Below are positions 58,641 through 64,000 of a stretch of 64,000 bases of DNA, piece after piece. The stretch is taken from contig JAJEKV010000001.1 of assembly GCA_021234155.1 (NCBI GenBank), forward strand, positions 20,166,026-20,230,025. Reading direction: 5' to 3'. A program made the position numbers and the translations under genes. This DNA comes from Isoetes taiwanensis (taxonomy: Eukaryota; Streptophyta; Lycopodiopsida; Isoetales; Isoetaceae). Below the pieces are notes generated by a model, which worked only from the letters and a program-made list of their open reading frames with translations, had not been told where the DNA came from and searched no databases. Position 1 is the first letter of the stretch, and each line of letters opens with the position of its first letter.

Positions 58641-59713
58641 ACATCACCAAAAAAAGATGTTTTTAATTAACAAAGAGACTTGCACTCGCCAAAGACATCT
58701 CTTACTCACACTTCACCAAATCAGGAAAAGTGAATTCGGCCTTGTGAAAATTCCAGGAGGCACGTGAATGTCTGCTTGCTCAAGGTGTGCGTAATTAAAG
58801 AGTCAACGAAACTGCAAAGATAGAGGTTGAAAGAAGTAAGCCCTGCCTTTCTCTCTCACTTGTTTAAAGAAATGTCTTGACCTGAATTTTGAACATATAA
58901 TGTGCAACAGTAATCCTTGCCGACATCGTGAACAACAAGCAAACAGAGAGAAGAAAGCTTGCCAAGCACGTAAAAAAAGCTCTTGAACATCCAATGTAAT
59001 ATATATCGGTAGATTGATGGAATGGATAAAAAAAAAACTACTCTACCCCATTTCTTGAATATTCCTAAAGATATGCTGAGGAATATTTTGTTAAGGTCCA
59101 CCTTTTAGGGAGCTATGGTCTTCAAAGGAAGTCTAAAGTGCAAAGTATTTTGACATATCCAAACTTGCATGGTGACCAACCCACACTACAATTCTTAACA
59201 AGGTCATGTGAGAGCAAGAGCAATTTCTGTGGTCCCACCGAACTTGAGAATACTACAAGGGAGAACAAGAATCAAACACTCTTTTGGTTCACATCGTGCC
59301 ATGTTAGTGGAGCTAGGGATCTTTAGAAAGTGAAGCTTAGTTTCTTACTTGTAGGCCACACTCATGATCGATTGACCAAATGTTCGCCAGATTTTCCAGG
59401 AGCCTTAGAAGGAAGAAGGTTTTTTCTTCCTACTTTAGTTCTAATTATTGAAGATTCTTACATTCCCATTCCCAAGATTGAGCTTCTTAAAGAGACCGCT
59501 GATTTCAGAGAGTTTGTTTTCTCAATGTTCGACAGAGAACAAGTTGTGAACAAGTTGAATGATCTCACATTTCAACATCACATCAAGTTCTACTTTGAAG
59601 GATGGACAAAGCTTTTATGGGGAAGAAGTATACCACAACTAAGGACTGGAGTCCACCAGAGGGATTACGCTCTTAAAATATATTCCAAACACTTGTTTCA
59701 TGTAACGCGCTAA
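58640..59713 (+). CDS. DUF7869-family protein, frame broken
   Basis: I recognise the plant/metazoan DUF7869 domain, of unknown function, often multi-copy and transposon-associated. Readable blocks on the plus strand: REQQANREKKACQAR (about 58930), IDGMDKKKTTLPHFLNIPKD (59012-59075), AMVFKGSLKCKVF then LTYPNLHGDQPT, TRENKNQTLFWF (about 59255), AMLVELGIFRKVKLSFLLVG crossing frames at 59300-59345, then GHTHD, RALEGRRFF and PKIELLKETADFREFVFSMF to the stop at 59711-59713. The acidic DGMD and the GHTHD motif look like a metal-dependent core (inference). At least three frame breaks. It starts about 1.6 kb beyond palindrome array 2. Confidence 0.65.
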
Positions 59714-61303
59714 GCAACTTCCTCAAAAAATCCTAAGGAGTCCAAGCGTAAGAAAAAGTACCCCAAGAAACATCCTTAAAAAGCCATTGAAAATGGAATT
59801 TCCTCAGTTTTAAGTACTTTTAGAAGAAGATCTGATGTGGTGGAGAAATTTTCTCTAACGTAAAATTGTTGTAAAAAACATAGCTCTAAGACAGCTTGAA
59901 GAACCATTTCGATGGCTTCCACCCTTCCATCAACCTCAAAGACGGTACAGGTCCAAGCAATGCTACATTAGCACCTGCAAGAGAAGAAGACGTAAGATCG
60001 AGTCACGCATCTAGGACCAAGAGATTGACCAAAGGTATGCCGATTGCTCTTCCAACCTGAGGAGGATGATAAAGATAGACCTTTCTGATAAAGCAAAGTA
60101 CTTGATATAGTCAAGGAGGAAGGCTTAGTCACTAAACTCAAGATTCATTGGCTTGCAACACGCCTAAAAATGCTTTTAAAGGTAGATAATGAAAGTTAGA
60201 AATGAGAAGCCAAGGAATGACCTTGCTTGGTGTCAATCCTTGAAGCCAGATATTTGTAAATGTTGTAAAGTTTACCTTGTACTCTTAAGCATAATTCCAA
60301 TTAAAGCATTCTAGGAAAACAATTAAAGCTAGAAAAAACATTTTTTGCATCCTCTCTTGCATTTGAGCATTTTTATGAGAGCAATACACACATAGATTCA
60401 AGCCTGCAGGTTAAGATTAACTGATGAATTCATCTTATAATCTTTCATATATAGAAACACAAAAGCTTAAAACAACCGACTCAAACCTTATTGAAGAGAA
60501 AAAATCGGACCAGGTCGTGAAAGAAATAGCGCTTTGGAACACCTAACTTATGCCTCCCTGGGTCCGGGTTACAAAGCTTTAAAACAAAGGGGCTCTATGC
60601 CCGTTGCAAAGCTCGGTTCAAATGCCACATAATCGCTTATGGCATCAACGCGCAAACCAAAAGGAGCCAAACAAACCGTGTAATCAATCTAATTCAAAAT
60701 ACCTTTAAAAAATTGAACGCTACAGGATTACTAACAAACTATCCTAGTATTAGATATAGATAGATAGAAGATGATCTTATTTAACATTCTTATTCGACAT
60801 ATTATACTTTTACAATCTTTATTTGCATTTTACAATTTGATATTATGGAATTATAAATTTACGTAATGATGAATTAAGATTTTATACTTTATATGGATAT
60901 GGAATTATGGATTTAAGGAACTCTAAACTATGCTCATTATCATGACTATCGCCTAAAAATGAAGCTTGTGTGGCGGTGGCTAGGTAATGTCAGTAGATAT
61001 GTTCAGTCCTGTCTGTGGTTTTCACCTTTGAATCAAATTCATATATGTTAACTTGTTTTTCATATCTGTGAAGAGTATATCTAGTGGAGATCTCTGGCCG
61101 GTAAGAAGTTAGAAAAGAGAAAAAGAGAAAAAAGAAGAAAAACTAAAAATCAATTATATATGTCTGCATTATATTAGATAGGAGGAATTGTTGTCTTAGC
61201 AAAATTATGGCTTTCTACACAAGATTCCTAAATACTCAAGATATCTTAAATACTCAACAAATCCCATGCATATCAATTTTCAATAGGAACATAATAATAA
61301 GAC
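59714..61303. other. 3' region of the DUF7869-like gene, then AT-rich sequence
   Basis: Lys-rich text to about 60200 (for example after 59720) may be a C-terminal tail. Beyond that no gene is seen. Confidence 0.35.
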
Positions 61304-61325
61304 ATATATATATATATATATATAT
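61304..61325. repeat. (AT)n microsatellite
   Basis: Eleven uninterrupted AT units. Confidence 0.9.
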
Positions 61326-62189
61326 GACACAGTATTATATGTCTTATACTAGATTTTAATAGTTAAAAAATAAATAGTCTAAGGAACAAACTATGCATAT
61401 TAGATAGGAGGAGTCGTCGCTAAAATTTTATAGTTTTCATTAATAAGATTCTCTAAATTCACAGTTACTGTGATATTAGCTAGAGGAACCCGCTTTTCTT
61501 TTTCGATGCTCTCTTTGGTTTTCATTCACAGTTTCACATTTTCTCAGCTTTTCCCTCTTCCCCATAATTCTCATTCAATCGCTTCCTTCAAACTCTTCCC
61601 AACTCTTGATGGTTTCTCCTTTAATCTTGGACCACCTCCCGCATTCCTCATTGTAAACAAGTTTTCTTACATTGAAAGCGTGAGCCTAATATAGGGGTGC
61701 GTTAAATCCATGAGGTAGACACTCAGATATTACTCTAATATATAGACGAATCGCCTTTTAGTTAATATGTATCCAATGGAAGGATGCGCATCTTTTGGTC
61801 AAGTAACCCATAGTGTGTTTTCCTTATGTTCCATTTTTAAAATTCTATAAACTTACATGCCCGATTATTCATCAGAGGCCCACAAAAATGGCACACCACA
61901 AGCTTCCAACTCGCATTATGTTTCCCACGCCCAAACCACCAAACCACCAAACGATACGTATAGCAATGCACCAGTCCGCATCCAGCCATCACAAAGACCG
62001 GTCAGCCATTCAAACCTACCAACGCCATGCCGGGTCAAGACAACAGAGGACCCACCGCAAACATACCACCACCTACTCATAAAATCAAAGAGTTTCAGTC
62101 CGTTGCAGATGGAATAATAGAATCTGCATGCTTTCGACCGTTGACATCTATTTGAGTATGATTTCTATGAAGGTATGATCATACACGAT

Positions 62190-62402
62190 ACAAAATAAAC
62201 ACAAATTTTGTAGCACCAAAACAAATACAAAATACAAAAATACAAAATACAAAACAACAAAATACAAAATACAAAATTAAAATATTAAAATACAAATACA
62301 AATACAAAATATGCCGTTAAAATACAAAATACCAAATCACAAAGCCAAAATACAAAATTTAGGACCGTAAATACAAAGCCGAGTTAACAAATACAAATTC
62401 AT
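62190..62402 (+). repeat. ATACAAA-type microsatellite
   Basis: Irregular run of ATACAAA, AATACAAA and ACAAAAT units over about 210 bp. Confidence 0.85.
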
Positions 62403-64000
62403 GAGTGAAAATTCGTTTTAGATGGAAGATCCTTTCATGGATCAAAGGGCATAATATTCAACCAAGCTCCAAGTCGCACCGGACCGGTAGAGTAACACTT
62501 CTACTCTCAGATGAGCCACATTTTGTGTGTAATGACATGAAATGTCCTGCAGAACAAGGAGACCCTGGGACCACCCCCTCATACCTAATCCCACGTCGGT
62601 ACGCATCGGTCCACATCGCACTGGAAACAAGACCACAACTGGCCAAACACGATGACCGCATCCCAGGAAGAGGGCCGGGCTGGAATGCAAGAGGATGGAG
62701 GCGTATGTCAAGCCTGATTTGGAGACCATATGTCTTCATATTATGATGGATGCTTTCACTGCTGCAACAAATGATGCCCGTATTTGGCAAGATATTTGGC
62801 AGAGATGCATCATAGCATCTCAGAGCCCCCTCGATTTGGGGAATGGAACCACAAGAATGTGAACCTGGGAGTTAGGGCTTCATTGTCGCTATTTATTCCC
62901 GCTTCTTCGCTCTTCTCAGATTTATATAAACTTGAAGAGTTGGTTAATGAAAATTTTCCGTTTCTATCCTATTCTATTTCTATTCATTATGTTCAGATTC
63001 ATGATTTCTTTCTAAATTTTCCATCCTTATCCATGTTCTCTAGAGTTTGCATGCCGCTAATCGACTATAAAACATGAGATGCTATATTTACTTGTTTCAT
63101 CGCTCAGGTCCACTGCAGAAATTTTGCCCAACAAACAATATTTCTTAGATTGTAGACATCTGAGATACCATTTTGTAATTCTGAATCTACTAAGTAGTCC
63201 ACTATAAGTTTAAGGAAAGAATTTTTTTGATTGTTCTTTATATATCATATTTTAGAAAGGTGATATGTGATATCATTTATTGTGATTTGACTAGCAACCT
63301 ACTAAGGGAGATCACCTATAAATGGGGATGCCCATCGTGGGAGCCCCGTACGTGGTAAATCCGATGGCCAAGATTAAGGCCTTTAAGAAAGGTACTAAAA
63401 GTAAAAAAGTACAAGCAAACTGAAAGCCAGGCGTAAATCTTTTATTAGCTAGGTGAGACACAATTGAACCGGACCAAATGCTGGAAAGATCTTCACAAAC
63501 TTAAATATTATCCCAAATTACCAAACTTGAACAATGTAATGATCTTATGAACCAAGTTCAATCAAGGCTACAATTCCACATTACTTTGGTAATCCACTAA
63601 ATGCTTTTTGCATCAAAATTTGATAGTTGTCTCAAAATTCAACTTGTATCTTTCATTCAAGAATGTATAGTGTAAGAAAAGCCTTTACTTCCATATTCCA
63701 AAATCACTCAATGATCAAAAACAACTAATTCTACCAACAAAATTAAGGTCACCAAAAGTAAAGTAAGCTCAAACTTTACATGCTCCAATGAAACGTGATG
63801 TTGATTGTTACATAATACATACATGCATATCTTAATCTTCCAAGAAAAGGTTCTAAATTCATCCCTATAGGGAAAAAAGTATGTGTGGGATTTATCCCCG
63901 GCCTTTACATCATCCCAGACTGCTCTTCCCAAACGTACGGATATCTTAACGTCAGACATCATAACAACATCGGAATCAGACAAACCGAACCAGCCAACAA
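62403..64000. other. No gene assigned; exon-like stretch near the right edge
   Basis: A minus-strand open stretch (63983-63900) reads DVKISVRLGRAVWDDVKAG, protein-like but unassigned and cut off from any neighbour by the window end. The rest is AT-rich with short frames. Confidence 0.3.

Noticed and set aside
62405-62790. Overlapping open frames on both strands near 62.5 kb
   Set aside because: No domain, no splice context, and mutually overlapping frames; likely chance in a locally GC-richer patch.

Overview
This is a nuclear plant window dominated by transposable elements. Intron-containing genes with GT-AG splice sites, a plant-type laccase, an HD-ZIP IV START fragment, a PLS-type PPR fragment and Copia and Gypsy elements all point to a vascular plant with a large, repeat-rich genome. 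A DUF7869-type protein at 58.6-59.7 kb is a family I associate with seed-free plants and other non-angiosperms, so a fern, lycophyte or gymnosperm is my best guess; the species cannot be fixed from this.

Layout. 1-2.5 kb: a minus-strand composite element (here C3), cut by the window edge, holding exon-like sequence. 3.0-3.56 kb: a 37-bp tandem repeat and two small hairpin elements. 3.85-4.03 kb: a 57-codon ORF. 5.5-7.67 kb: a six-exon laccase with a TATA box and all four copper motifs, but seven single-base frame breaks. 7.19-41.36 kb: an approximately 14.3-kb segment present twice in tandem. It begins with the laccase 3' exons, so a second copy of those exons sits at 23.9-24.4 kb. Each copy carries the same broken Copia element, whose 3' half (RT from the YVDD box, RNase H, LTR) lies inverted upstream of its 5' half (LTR, gag, protease, integrase, first part of RT). 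Copy 1 carries a 2.4-kb composite insertion (C1) absent from copy 2; copy 2 carries a 2.9-kb one (C2, with the HD-ZIP IV fragment) and a 321-bp MITE, both absent from copy 1. 41.39-41.66 kb: PPR fragment. 44.7-53.6 kb: an 8.9-kb minus-strand Ty3/Gypsy element with 1.7-kb LTRs. 54.6-57.05 kb: two clusters of short AAAGTGTATTC palindromes bracketing about 1.7 kb. 58.6-59.7 kb: the DUF7869-like coding region. The rest, to 64 kb, is AT-rich with microsatellites.

The most interesting signal is the composite family. C1, C2 and C3 share a 5' head beginning with the motif AATATSTAGCAT and a 3' fold-back tail with long inverted arms, and the material between differs from copy to copy. In C2 (HD-ZIP IV) and C3 (unidentified exon) the enclosed coding sequence is in the same orientation as the element. 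Second are the paired palindrome arrays next to the DUF7869 gene. Third is a Gypsy element whose extra RNase H domain lies upstream of RT.

Caution about the sequence itself: repeat pairs differ mostly at CTG and CAG (CTG read as CCG or TCG, CAG read as CGT), alternately in one copy or the other, and at homopolymers. That looks like systematic base-calling error at CHG-methylated cytosines. Frame breaks and repeat divergence here should therefore not be taken as real mutations without raw-read support. All functional calls rest on motif recognition by eye; no database search was run.
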